This document shows positions 52,958 to 61,787 of a stretch of 64,000 bases of DNA, one piece after another (the stretch's first letter is position 1; every line of letters starts with the position of its first letter). The notes under the pieces were generated by a model. That model made no database searches and was not told where the DNA came from. It saw only the letters and a list, made by a program, of their open reading frames with translations. Source of the stretch: an uncultured Lachnospiraceae bacterium. Its GTDB lineage: Bacteria > Bacillota > Clostridia > Lachnospirales > Lachnospiraceae. The stretch spans positions 124,001-188,000 of the forward strand of contig CAMWFQ010000001.1 in the NCBI GenBank assembly GCA_947173495.1. The letters are read 5' to 3'. The position numbers and the translations under genes are program-made.

Positions 52958-54685
52958 TTAATGATACTGTCCGGCATCAAATGCTGCTTTCTTCTCGTCC
53001 AGGATTTCCTGATATCCTGCATCCAGGTATTCCTGTTTCATTTCTTCATACATGGTCTCGAACTCTTCGTCGCTGGTTGCTCTGGTAACAAGCTGTACAT
53101 AAGACTCTTTCCAGAGCTCAGTCAGATCTGAGGAGTACTCAGCCAGTGACTCAATCGGCACGGTAAAGCAGGTGTCGGGATCAAATCCTTCTTCATACTT
53201 CTCCTGATATTTCAGAATATCTTCGATCAGATACTCATATCCCACAGGTGCGTTTACATAAACGATTGCTTTTCTGAATTCTTCCTCGGAATCATACTTC
53301 TTGTTGGCATTTACCAGACACCAGTAGTCACCGTTGTCGTTGTTGGAGAGCTTCTCTTCTCCTGTGTAGCCTGTAGGAGCCTTTACGCCGTCCTTTAATT
53401 CATAGTTCTTGCCTTCAAAACCATTCTGAAGAACCGTGAGTACCTCATCCTGGTTCATCCACTCAATGTACATCCATGCGGCAATTCTCTCCTCGTCGGT
53501 TGCATCCGCATTGATACCATAGATCATACCAAACGGCCAGTATTCACGTGCCTGGGATTTTCCGCCGGGAGCGTTTGCACCGGGGTCAAGAATGGCAAGC
53601 TTGGCTTCCGGATTGTTCTGCAGCAGAGGCTGAATCACATTCTCCATGGTACCTGCATTGATATAGCAGCTGTAGGTAGCGGCCTTACCGGAAATAAAGT
53701 TGGCCTTTGCCTGGTTTCCATCCTGATCCAGATAGAAGTCAGGGTCGATCAGACCGTTCTGGTACTGATAGTTCAGGTTTCTCATATATTCCTTAGTAGG
53801 CTCCCAGCTGAACGCTGCAACAGCCAGATCGGAATTCAGAGCAATACCTTCTCTGTCGCTTAAATCTCTGAAGCTGTTATCAAAGTTGAAGGATTTGTTC
53901 AGTAACTGGCCGCCGCCTGAACCAACGGTAGCAAATCCATAGCCTGCATCTTTGAATTTCATCAGTGTGTCATTGAACTCTTCCAGTGTGGTGGGCATGG
54001 GAAGCTGAAGCTCATCCAGCCAGTCCTGACGGATCAGGGTACCAAAGTTGGAGGATACCAGCTCGGTACGGTCTCCCATGGCAACCATCAGCTTGCCGTC
54101 AATCACGCCATAATCCTGAATGATGTCGCCCATTCTCTCCCAGAAGGAAGGTGCATAATAAGCGATCTCATCGGCATTCAGCTCCTGATAAGCGCCCTGC
54201 GCATAGTAAGCAAGGATGTTGGGATAATCATAATGGAATACAAAGGTAGGAGCGCTGCCTGCGGACAGAAGCTGTGTAAAGTCCTGCACCTCAGTGGAAC
54301 GTCCGATGGAGATGAACTCCACATTTACATTGTACTTGTCGCCGAAATTCTCCTGGATCCACTTTGTCCAGTAATTGTCTGTGGGATTCCAGCCTTCCCA
54401 TCCTCTCTCGTAAACGGGAACCTGCAGGGTAACCGTCTCCGGGAAACCGCCTGAATAATCTGTGAAGTCGCCTGCTGCTGCAGTTTCGCCGCCGGCCTCT
54501 TCCCCTTCAGTTTCGGTCTCTGTCTCTGTTTCTGTTGCAGAAGTATCAGCCTCTTCTGTCTGCGCCTGATCAGCATTGTCAGAAGATGCGTCGCTGCCGC
54601 TGCCGCCGCAGCCGGTAAGCGTTCCTGCAACCATCGCCATTGCCAGTCCGGCAGCGGCAAGTCTTTGAAGCGTTTTCTTTTTCAT
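52958..54685 (-). CDS. ABC transporter solute-binding lipoprotein (oligosaccharide)
   Basis: 575 residues. Signal peptide with lipobox GTLTGC, then a Ser/Thr/Glu-rich linker (about 25-70) and a large family-1-like binding protein of the LplA/YtcQ group (FTDYSGGFPETVTLQVPVY; DKYNVNVEFISIGRSTEVQDF; YWPFGMIYGINADATDEERI). It captures oligosaccharides for the two permeases encoded just upstream. GAGGAT precedes the ATG. Neighbouring enzymes point to rhamnogalacturonan or pectin fragments. Confidence 0.92.
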   Translation of the reverse strand: MKKKTLQRLAAAGLAMAMVAGTLTGCGGSGSDASSDNADQAQTEEADTSATETETETETEGEEAGGETAAAGDFTDYSGGFPETVTLQVPVYERGWEGWNPTDNYWTKWIQENFGDKYNVNVEFISIGRSTEVQDFTQLLSAGSAPTFVFHYDYPNILAYYAQGAYQELNADEIAYYAPSFWERMGDIIQDYGVIDGKLMVAMGDRTELVSSNFGTLIRQDWLDELQLPMPTTLEEFNDTLMKFKDAGYGFATVGSGGGQLLNKSFNFDNSFRDLSDREGIALNSDLAVAAFSWEPTKEYMRNLNYQYQNGLIDPDFYLDQDGNQAKANFISGKAATYSCYINAGTMENVIQPLLQNNPEAKLAILDPGANAPGGKSQAREYWPFGMIYGINADATDEERIAAWMYIEWMNQDEVLTVLQNGFEGKNYELKDGVKAPTGYTGEEKLSNNDNGDYWCLVNANKKYDSEEEFRKAIVYVNAPVGYEYLIEDILKYQEKYEEGFDPDTCFTVPIESLAEYSSDLTELWKESYVQLVTRATSDEEFETMYEEMKQEYLDAGYQEILDEKKAAFDAGQYH

Positions 54686-54809
54686 TCTATATCCTCCTGT
54701 TTTTGATATTTATAGCAACCGCATACAGCGGAAACTATCTTGACTTTTGTGCCGTCCGCATGCTGCGAATACAGCAGATTTCTCTCGGCGGACGTGCGCG
54801 TCCATAAGG

Positions 54810-55721
54810 TTAACCCTTCACCGCTCCGATCATGGTTCCCTGTACAAAGTACTTCTGTACGAAAGGATATACCAGAATAATCGGAACCGTTGCGAACACG
54901 ATACATGCCGCTTTCAGGATCTCAGGATCCGTAACCGTGGAAACCGCCACATCATTAATGGACCCCTGTATACTCTCCGTGGCCGCCACAATCAGGTAAT
55001 ACAGCTTTAACTGCAGAGGACGCAGAGCGGTATTCTGCTTGATATAAAACATGGCGTCGCTGTAGGTATTCCACCGGCCCACCGCATAGAACAGGGTCAG
55101 GGTTGCCAGAATGGGTTTGGAAAGTGGCAGTACAATCTTTCCCAGAATGGTATAGTGGTTTGCGCCGTCGATCAGTGCGGATTCCACCAGAGAGTCCGGA
55201 ATACTGGATTCCAGGGAATTCTTCATGATCACCAGGTTGTAGGCGCTGAATGCCAGAGGCAGAACCAGAGATGCCATTTTCTCCAGCATTCCCAGCTTGT
55301 TCATCAGGATGTAATCCGGAATCATACCGCCCTGGAAGTACATGGTGAAGATGAAAAGCAGGTTTAAGAATTTGCGGCCCCGCAGCGTCTTCCTGGAAAG
55401 AGGGTATGCCGCACATACGGTAATAATCATTCCCATTAAGGTGAACAGAACCGTCATCAGCACCGTCACGCCGAAAGAAACGATAAAGGAATTATCACTG
55501 AACACCTTGCGGTATGCTTCTGTGGTAAAGCCCTTAGGGAGCAGTACCACCTGTTTTGCAATTACATAGCTCTCTGAGCTTAAGGATTTGGCTATTACAT
55601 GAATGTAAGGGAGCACGCAGGTCAGGGATACCAGTGTAATAAAGGCATAGATCAGAACATTAATTGCAATACTGCCGTTGCTGACATGATTTAATTTTGT
55701 ATTTGCGTTTTGTTTTGCCAT
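54810..55721 (-). CDS. Carbohydrate ABC transporter permease (YtcP/LplC type)
   Basis: 303 residues with six membrane segments. The EAA loop reads LVESALIDGANHYTILGKIVLP. The pattern AKSLSSESYVIAKQVVLLPKG after the first membrane segment is typical of the YtcP/LplC group, which import rhamnogalacturonan or other large oligosaccharides. It starts 14 nt after the stop of the partner permease. Confidence 0.92.
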   Translation of the reverse strand: MAKQNANTKLNHVSNGSIAINVLIYAFITLVSLTCVLPYIHVIAKSLSSESYVIAKQVVLLPKGFTTEAYRKVFSDNSFIVSFGVTVLMTVLFTLMGMIITVCAAYPLSRKTLRGRKFLNLLFIFTMYFQGGMIPDYILMNKLGMLEKMASLVLPLAFSAYNLVIMKNSLESSIPDSLVESALIDGANHYTILGKIVLPLSKPILATLTLFYAVGRWNTYSDAMFYIKQNTALRPLQLKLYYLIVAATESIQGSINDVAVSTVTDPEILKAACIVFATVPIILVYPFVQKYFVQGTMIGAVKG

Positions 55722-55735
55722 TTCCAGTTCCCTCC

Positions 55736-56692
55736 TTATACCAGACCGTCTTCGCCGAGCTTCTTGGCGATCCAGTCAGATGCAAGCACCAGGATCAGGC
55801 CAATCACAGACTGGAACAATCCCAGCGCTGTGGACTGGCTGAATTTCATATCCTGAATACCCCATTGATATACCAGCACCGGAATGGTCATGGTATATTC
55901 GGTAGTCGCATAATTCATCAGGGCCATAATACGTTCGAAGGACCCGCCCATGATCTTGCCCAGCTGCATGATCAGCAGGATCACGATGGTGCTTCTGATG
56001 CAGGGAAGGGTCACGTTCAGCATCTGCTGCCAGCGGTTGGCTCCATCTACTCTGGCGGCTTCATACAGCTCCGAATTCACGGATGTGATGGACGCCAGAT
56101 AGATAATGGTTCCCCACCCCATGGACTGCCAGGCTCCTATTACTATGTAGGTGATCAGCCAGTTGGTATCCTCCTGCAGGAAGTTGATGGGGGCTCCCCC
56201 CGCATTCTGGATCAGTGCGTTTACAACACCTGTATTAACAGAGAAAAGCTGATATACCAGACCGCCGATGATAACCCATGAAAGGAAGTGGGGCAGATAC
56301 AGAAGCGTCTGCGTCACCTTCTTAAATACAATATTCTTCACTTCATTTAACAGAAGCGCCAGAATAATCGGCATCGGGAAACCTACGATCAGATCCAGCA
56401 CATTTAACAGCAGTGTGTTGCGCAGGGACTTCACGAAGTTTCTATGGCCGAACACCTTGGAGAAAATCTCAAATCCGACCCACTCTCCTCCAAAAAATCC
56501 GTCCTTGATCTTCCAGTCCTTAAAGGCGATCTGAAGCCACGCCATAGGGACATACTTGAAGAGGATACAGAAGAACAGAGGAATCAGCAGAAGCGAATAG
56601 AGCTGCCAGTCTCTTTTGAAGCAGTCCTTAAAGCTCTTCTGCTGCTTTCTGGCTTCCTTGACAGCCAGCTTTTTCATAGTTGCATCACTCAT
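55736..56692 (-). CDS. Carbohydrate ABC transporter permease (YteP/LplB type)
   Basis: 318 residues, six membrane segments. Family signs: FKDCFKRDWQLYSLLLIPL at the N-terminus, IAFKDWKIKDGFFGGEWVGF, and the EAA loop ELYEAARVDGANRWQQMLNVTLP. It is the first gene of the importer operon, with a good promoter at 56797-56824. Confidence 0.92.
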   Translation of the reverse strand: MSDATMKKLAVKEARKQQKSFKDCFKRDWQLYSLLLIPLFFCILFKYVPMAWLQIAFKDWKIKDGFFGGEWVGFEIFSKVFGHRNFVKSLRNTLLLNVLDLIVGFPMPIILALLLNEVKNIVFKKVTQTLLYLPHFLSWVIIGGLVYQLFSVNTGVVNALIQNAGGAPINFLQEDTNWLITYIVIGAWQSMGWGTIIYLASITSVNSELYEAARVDGANRWQQMLNVTLPCIRSTIVILLIMQLGKIMGGSFERIMALMNYATTEYTMTIPVLVYQWGIQDMKFSQSTALGLFQSVIGLILVLASDWIAKKLGEDGLV

Positions 56693-56796
56693 GAGCTTAC
56701 CTTCCCTTTCTTAAGTAACAACAGGATCCTTACGTTTACCCACATATCAGGTTCCCGTTGCCATGAATAAAAACTTTATGCAATTTTTATAATTCA

Positions 56797-56824
56797 AGTA
56801 TAAAGAATATAAATTTTTTGTAAA
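56797..56824 (-). promoter_or_regulatory. Promoter of the pectin importer operon
   Basis: On the minus strand, TTTACA (56819-56824), a 16-nt A/T-rich spacer and TATACT (56797-56802). It lies about 105 nt before the first permease start. The GTGAAC and ATCAAAAGTG motifs just upstream (56825-56840) could be sites for the AraC-type regulator. Confidence 0.6.
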
Positions 56825-56865
56825 TGTTCACTTTTGATGCAGTGTTTCATTTTTGACCATCAAAA

Positions 56866-56898
56866 AAATCCGCTGTTTTATAGGGTTTTTGCGGATTT
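56866..56898 (-). terminator. Terminator of the AraC-type regulator gene
   Basis: AAATCCGC pairs with GCGGATTT (8 bp, 17-nt loop), and on the minus strand the stem runs into TTTTTTT. It is about 150 nt past the regulator stop. Confidence 0.75.
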
Positions 56899-57046
56899 CG
56901 TCTTTCTTTTTCCCTTTTATTTTCAGTGAACTTCCTGATGTTTTTCTGCTTTTGCAGCCTGTTTCGGCCAGTTTTAATACCAAATTTAAGGAGGAAAGTC
57001 AAAATTAATAGTGCACAATGTATGACTCTCCCCCAAAATCAAAATT

Positions 57047-59392
57047 TTATTTGTCCATTTTTCTTAAGCTGTTGGGTGTTGTTCCCTCATACTTCTTAAA
57101 AAATCTGTTCAGGCTCTGCACATTGTGGTATCCCACCTGTTCCGCAATATCAGAGAGCTTTTGATCGGTGGTTATGATCAGCTCCTTGGCCTCTCTGATC
57201 CGGCAGCGGTTGATATAGTCTGTGAGACTGATATCCCCGTTTTCTCTCACCACATGGCGCATATGGGAATAGCTGATTCCCATGGCGGCGGCTGCCTCCT
57301 CAAAATCCACATCCTCCCTGTAATGTTCATCCAGCCAGCCCAGGATACGCTCATAGAGATGCATCTCTTCCGCCTGCTCCACATCCTCATCCAGATACTC
57401 CTGTACCTTCCGGACAAACTCTCCTATAAAGGCTTCAATCTCTTCGATGGTATCCATTTCCACAATGGCCGTATACACCTGCCGCCCGTTTCCCAGGAAC
57501 CTGGAGATCTGAACCTGCTCCTCCACCAGTGTCCTGATCATGCTCCCCACCAGCTGCTGGTAGATCAGCACCACATTGTCATAGGAGATATCATCAATGG
57601 CGACGATTTTTTCCCGGACTGCGGAGAACTCCTCCCGCACGGCATCCATATTGTGCAGCTTCAGGTTATTGACAATCTTTCTCTCACTGTCATAGGGGTA
57701 ATGATATCGCCTGCTCTCATTCATACGGTCCCGCCAGAAGATCACCTGATCCTTTCCGGCAATGATCCGGTGCTTTAAGGCGCCGGTCGCTTCGTCCATA
57801 CATTCATTCAGATCGATCACATCTCCGTGCACCGCGCTGACTCCCACCGTCATGGTATAATCAAATACCTGCTTTAATTCCGCCTTGATCATCGTCAGCC
57901 TTTCCAGAATATAGGCTCTCACCTTTTTCTGATCATAGGTTCGCAGATTCAGCACCGTCACACAGGTGGTGGAGCGGAAATAGACTGCCCTGGCAAAGTA
58001 CCCTTCCGAATTCAGCAGGCGCGAAAAAATCTCCTCGACCTGAAGAAAATAATACATTCTCTCGTCCCAGTTGTATGTATGCAGGAAGCTGCTTCCTCCG
58101 TCCACGCTGGCCAGCAGCACGATAAAATGCCCGTAGGGGAACAGCTTGTTCAGATTCTCCTTTTTCTTCTCTCCGTCCAGCGTCCCGGAGAGAATCTCCC
58201 GCAGCAGAAGCCGTTCGCTGTCCGAATTTCGGGCCTCCAGAATGGTATGGATCTGGCTCTCCTGCCTCTTCATTTTTTCAAAGGCCTCCCGAAGATAATG
58301 CGCCTCATTCTTCGCCCACTTTTCGTTCTCTTCCTCTATTGTCATATTTTCTCTGATCGCACCCACCAGATTGCGGAAGGGGCTAAACAGCCAGTAAAGG
58401 ATCAGTACCACGGCAACAAGGCCGGCTGCTATGGCCAGACTGATCACCAGCATTCCCTGATAGGAGATCTCATGGGCCCTGCGCATCACCTCTTCCAGAT
58501 TATAACTTGCCACGTAGGTCCAGTCATTGACATTGGATTTCCGGAAGGCGCAAAGATAGCGCACTCCATCCTGCTCATAGTCAAAATATCCCTGATTCGT
58601 CTCCAGCCTTGCTATGGTATCCGCCACCTTCCGCTCCTCCTCCCCTGCCGGAGAAAGGGCCTTATAAGGATGGCAGATCACATGATTGTCCGCGTCCAGA
58701 ATATAGCAAATACCTGAGGACTGATCGCCGGGATTGATAAAATCACTGAGCCTGGACATATAAATATTACAGACCACCGTTCCGCCCTCGGCGGAGATCA
58801 GCGGATTGATGGTATAGACATAGGTAAGCACCGACACCCTGTTCTGATAGGTTACAAGAGCTTCCTCCACCTCCTGGGTCTCTGTCCCGTAAAGATTTCT
58901 GGCGATCCATTTCCCCCGGACTCCTTTTTTTGCTCCCTTTCTCTCTTCCGCAAGCCAGTCAAGAGAGGGGTAACTCTCGGTTTTACACACGCCTCTGTCG
59001 GTAGAGATCACGTAGTCGGAACGATCTCCCATGTAAAAGCAGGACTGTACCATTTTTTCCGTGCCGAACACTCTGTCCAGATAATCCGTGGCATTCCATA
59101 CCGCCTTGATCCGGCTGATATCGCTCCCGATGGCACGGAAGGAAGATACATCCGAAAGCCCCTTGTAGGCGGAATTATTGGCAAACTGGATCACATTTCT
59201 GGTGTATCCTCCCAGGATCAGCTCGGTCATACTGCTCACAGATTCCAGGTTATCCAGCTTGGACAGGGCGATGTTTTCTTCCGAATACTGCGCCGCTCTG
59301 TTCAGCACATGGTAGGAGATCAGCGCAGTGGGAATGATCAGCACACACAGTATGGTCAGAATACTCTGTCCCCAAATAGATATCCTTCTCAA
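57047..59392 (-). CDS. Membrane-bound AraC-family regulator with extracellular Cache-like sensor
   Basis: 781 residues. First membrane segment at about 8-28, an outer sensor of about 280 residues with a Cache-like pattern (GICYILDADNHVICHPYKAL; VRYLCAFRKSNVNDWTYVASY), second membrane segment at about 312-335 (GMLVISLAIAAGLVAVVLIL), a cytoplasmic linker domain, and a C-terminal AraC double HTH (DFEEAAAAMGISYSHMRHVV; LSDIAEQVGYHNVQSLNRFF). Such one-component regulators switch on the adjacent sugar importer when the ligand binds outside. It lies directly upstream of the importer operon, so it probably senses pectin fragments. Confidence 0.88.
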   Translation of the reverse strand: MRRISIWGQSILTILCVLIIPTALISYHVLNRAAQYSEENIALSKLDNLESVSSMTELILGGYTRNVIQFANNSAYKGLSDVSSFRAIGSDISRIKAVWNATDYLDRVFGTEKMVQSCFYMGDRSDYVISTDRGVCKTESYPSLDWLAEERKGAKKGVRGKWIARNLYGTETQEVEEALVTYQNRVSVLTYVYTINPLISAEGGTVVCNIYMSRLSDFINPGDQSSGICYILDADNHVICHPYKALSPAGEEERKVADTIARLETNQGYFDYEQDGVRYLCAFRKSNVNDWTYVASYNLEEVMRRAHEISYQGMLVISLAIAAGLVAVVLILYWLFSPFRNLVGAIRENMTIEEENEKWAKNEAHYLREAFEKMKRQESQIHTILEARNSDSERLLLREILSGTLDGEKKKENLNKLFPYGHFIVLLASVDGGSSFLHTYNWDERMYYFLQVEEIFSRLLNSEGYFARAVYFRSTTCVTVLNLRTYDQKKVRAYILERLTMIKAELKQVFDYTMTVGVSAVHGDVIDLNECMDEATGALKHRIIAGKDQVIFWRDRMNESRRYHYPYDSERKIVNNLKLHNMDAVREEFSAVREKIVAIDDISYDNVVLIYQQLVGSMIRTLVEEQVQISRFLGNGRQVYTAIVEMDTIEEIEAFIGEFVRKVQEYLDEDVEQAEEMHLYERILGWLDEHYREDVDFEEAAAAMGISYSHMRHVVRENGDISLTDYINRCRIREAKELIITTDQKLSDIAEQVGYHNVQSLNRFFKKYEGTTPNSLRKMDK

Positions 59393-59441
59393 TTTACTTC
59401 TCCTTTGTTATCCGCACTTTTATACTGCTCCCGTTATCTCC

Positions 59442-60107
59442 TCAGTCCAAAACCGTCCTTTTATCCACTAAAAACACAGGCTCTATCACAAGGAAATTCT
59501 CGCCTCCCGCCTTCCTTCTGTCAAAATGGCTCTCCGGATCCACCGCCATCCAGCCTTTCAGGGCCTGAGAGATGGACTGATCATCCCCCCGCAGATTTAC
59601 GTTAGTTCTGGGCTCCTCATAATAGGAAAAAAGGATGTTTTCATGGAGCGCAATGCACTGGTATTTATCTCCGGCATGAATCCCCTCGTCCACGATCGCC
59701 TTGTGCCAGTAGGTATAGGAAAAAAGCTTCTCCGGGTACAGGAAGGCGATCCGTCCCACCTTCGTCTTCTCTCCCGCTCTCTCCGCCTCCCATTTCAGAG
59801 GCTCGTCAGGCAGAGCATGATGAAAAATGTGATACATGTAAGCCCAGGGCGTTTTTCCATCTTCCTCCGGCCAGCTTTCCAGAAAGGGCGTAAGCTCCGG
59901 AAGGAACTGTTCCGGTTTCATTCCCGGCTCCAGAGCTTCATAATATAAAAAGCACATCTGCCGGTAACGGTAGAGGCAGACGCACAAAAGCTCTCCCTCC
60001 CTGATTCTTCTCTGTGCAGATTTCCGCGCCTGATCAACCGCCCTTTGAAGCGCTTCCTCCGATCCGCCTTCCTTCAGACATCCTCTGTACTGCTCTCTTA
60101 TAATCAT
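59442..60107 (-). CDS. Hypothetical protein of the pectin locus
   Basis: 221 residues; ATG 60107 with AGGAG 6 nt upstream. Soluble, mixed alpha/beta, no signal peptide. Distinctive segments: CLYRYRQMCFLYYEAL, WAYMYHIFHHALPDEPLKWE, RIAFLYPEKLFSYTYWHKAI and FLVIEPVFLVDKR. I do not recognise the family. It sits between the deacetylase-like gene and the AraC regulator in the same orientation. A five-unit hairpin repeat array fills the whole gap upstream of it. Confidence 0.6.
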   Translation of the reverse strand: MIIREQYRGCLKEGGSEEALQRAVDQARKSAQRRIREGELLCVCLYRYRQMCFLYYEALEPGMKPEQFLPELTPFLESWPEEDGKTPWAYMYHIFHHALPDEPLKWEAERAGEKTKVGRIAFLYPEKLFSYTYWHKAIVDEGIHAGDKYQCIALHENILFSYYEEPRTNVNLRGDDQSISQALKGWMAVDPESHFDRRKAGGENFLVIEPVFLVDKRTVLD

Positions 60108-60130
60108 ATTTTTCTCCTATTTATAGTTCC

Positions 60131-60627
60131 GCAGCCCTCCTTCGGTACACCCTGATCTGGAATAAACTACGGTCATGTCCCATGCACGTAGTTCATTCCG
60201 TGTACCTTCGGACGGCTGCTGTTTTCAGTTCCGCAGCCCTCCTTCAGTGCGCCTTGATCTGGCATGAATTCCGGTCATCTTCCATGCCCGTAATTCATGC
60301 CGCGCACTTTCGGATGGCTGCTGTTTTCAGTTCCGCAGCCCTCCTTCGGTACACCCTGATCTGGAATGAACTTCGGTCATGTCCCATGCACGTAGTTCAT
60401 TCCGTGTACCTTCGGACGGCTGCTGTTTTCAGTTCCGCAGCCCTCCTTCAGTGCGCCTTGATCTGGCATGAATTCCGGTCATCTTCCATGCCCGTAATTC
60501 ATGCCGCGCACTTTCGGATGGCTGCTGTTTTCAGTTCCGCAGCCCTCCTTCGGTACACCCTGATCTGGAATGAACTTCGGTCATGTCCCATGCACGTAGT
60601 TCATTCCGTGTACCTTCGGACGGCTGC
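60131..60627 (-). repeat. Array of structured hairpin repeats, locus 2 (five units, A-B-A-B-A)
   Basis: Units of 89 nt at 60131-60219, 60233-60321, 60335-60423, 60437-60525 and 60539-60627, exact period 102, joined by TGTTTTCAGTTCC. Units 1, 3 and 5 (type A) have GTACAC/GTGTAC and GGAATGAAC/GTTCATTCC arms. Units 2 and 4 (type B) have GTGCGC/GCGCAC and GGCATGAATT/AATTCATGCC. The outer stem GCAGCC/GGCTGC, the CCTTC boxes and the CGGTCAT...ATGC tip are kept. The array fills the gap exactly, from the deacetylase-like stop (60631) to the leader of the next gene. Same family as 11413-11682. Confidence 0.9.
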
Positions 60628-60630
60628 TGT

Positions 60631-61425
60631 TTATAATTCCACCGTTTTGCCGCCCGGAATCTCCATGATCTCATTATCTGCCTGGATCCAGACGCTCTGT
60701 GCGCCGGGATTGTAAACCAGATCCCCATCCGCCGTAAATTTCAGATTATGTGCCGCCTTCATATAATCCACGATTTCTATATTAGCGGCATACCAGATAT
60801 CGTCCCTGCCTCCCATCATGCGGCAGAAATCCTCTATCAGACTCCAGTTTTCATCCTGGGTAAATTCATAGCTGTGTCCCCATACGTACATCATGTACAG
60901 ATACTGGGTCTTGTTAAGCTCGCAGAATCTCTCTCCGTTCTCTATGAGTCTGTGGTTGTGATGGCAGGTAGCCTTCCAGGTCAGGTAATTTTCCGGCATG
61001 GCAAAGTCGTCCGTATCTCCCACTACCCGGCAGTACTCTATGCCCACCCCCGGAAGAAGACGCACAATCTCTTCATTATAAGAGCCATTGGGATAGGACA
61101 TGCCGCGCACCGGATATCCTGCAATCTTTTCCAGCCTTCTGCGGTCCTCCAGCACCTGCAGCGCCACATGCGGAATGGGACAGCGGGCAATGGTGGGATG
61201 GGTCAGCGTATGGCAGGAGATCTCATGCCCCTGATACAGCGCCTTCCATTCCTCTGCAGGAATCCTTCTGGGATCCTTGATGCCGGAATTCAGATGAAAG
61301 GTCCCTTTGATGCCATATCGGTTGAAGATTTCCACCAGCCTGCGGTCTTCCTCTCTCCCATCGTCATAGCTCATGGTCAGTACTTTGTGCTTTCCGCCCG
61401 GGAAGCAGATGTATATTGTTCTCAT
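60631..61425 (-). CDS. Polysaccharide deacetylase family protein (NodB-like)
   Basis: 264 residues from ATG 61425 (MRTIYICFPGGKHKVLTM) with AGGAGG 9 nt upstream; the longer frame lacks a site. NodB motifs: LTMSYDDGREED (catalytic and metal Asp), GHEISCHTLTHPTIARC (metal His-x-x-x-His), RGMSYPNGSYNEE. No signal peptide, so it is cytoplasmic and may act on acetylated oligosaccharides rather than on peptidoglycan. The stop is followed directly by the hairpin array. Confidence 0.87.
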   Translation of the reverse strand: MRTIYICFPGGKHKVLTMSYDDGREEDRRLVEIFNRYGIKGTFHLNSGIKDPRRIPAEEWKALYQGHEISCHTLTHPTIARCPIPHVALQVLEDRRRLEKIAGYPVRGMSYPNGSYNEEIVRLLPGVGIEYCRVVGDTDDFAMPENYLTWKATCHHNHRLIENGERFCELNKTQYLYMMYVWGHSYEFTQDENWSLIEDFCRMMGGRDDIWYAANIEIVDYMKAAHNLKFTADGDLVYNPGAQSVWIQADNEIMEIPGGKTVEL

Positions 61426-61787
61426 ATGGTAAGTCCTCCTGTTTTCTCTAATAAGACTATTGTAGCAGAGAAATGAGGGGATGTACATAAAATATGTTGA
61501 CAGCAGACTGTGGGTATGTCACGATAAGGGTGCTTTTCAGAAGTTTGGCCGAAAGGGCGCCCGGACAGGTGTTAATTTCTGCGTCGCCCCGCTTTCGCTC
61601 GACAAAAACGTAGCAGTACCAGGCTCGAAAAAACCTCGCCAGGTGCTGACGTTTTTGAACGGGCTCCTTCAGAAATTAACACCTGTCCGGGCTACAGTTC
61701 TGGCAGGCCTTCGGAAAGGTAACCGCTATAGGTGCCACACAAAATTGAAACGATATCGCCTCAGGCAGGAAGGAAGATACGTCTGAT
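61426..61787. other. 362-bp divergent intergenic region, mostly occupied by the inverted-repeat element
   Basis: It must contain promoters for the deacetylase-like gene (minus) and the Nudix gene (plus). TTGACA at 61498-61503 is a possible -35 on plus but has no good -10. The rest is the inverted-repeat element at 61533-61691. Confidence 0.5.
61533..61691. repeat. MITE-like element with perfect 22-bp inverted repeats
   Basis: Positions 61560-61581 are the exact inverse of 61670-61691 (the arm contains CCGGACAGGTGTTAATTTC). Inside is a second pair, CAAAAACGT/ACGTTTTTG (61602-61655). The left flank from 61533 matches 40568-40614. It lies between the divergent deacetylase-like and Nudix genes. 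No coding capacity is seen. Confidence 0.75.

Larger units (their letters stand above)
56693..57046. other. 354-bp AT-rich intergenic region: importer promoter and regulator terminator
   Basis: It holds the promoter of the importer operon (56797-56824) and the terminator of the upstream regulator gene (56866-56898). The remaining part (56900-57046) shows nothing clear. Confidence 0.7.

Noticed and set aside
60131-60627. CRISPR array (regular period, several units)
   Set aside because: Units are 89 nt, fully palindromic and separated by a constant 13-nt joint. There are no unique spacers and no cas genes.
60182-60715. 177-residue plus-strand frame with repeated protein sequence
   Set aside because: It is produced by the 102-bp repeat array, whose period is divisible by three. 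It has no ribosome binding site and runs into the deacetylase-like gene on the other strand.
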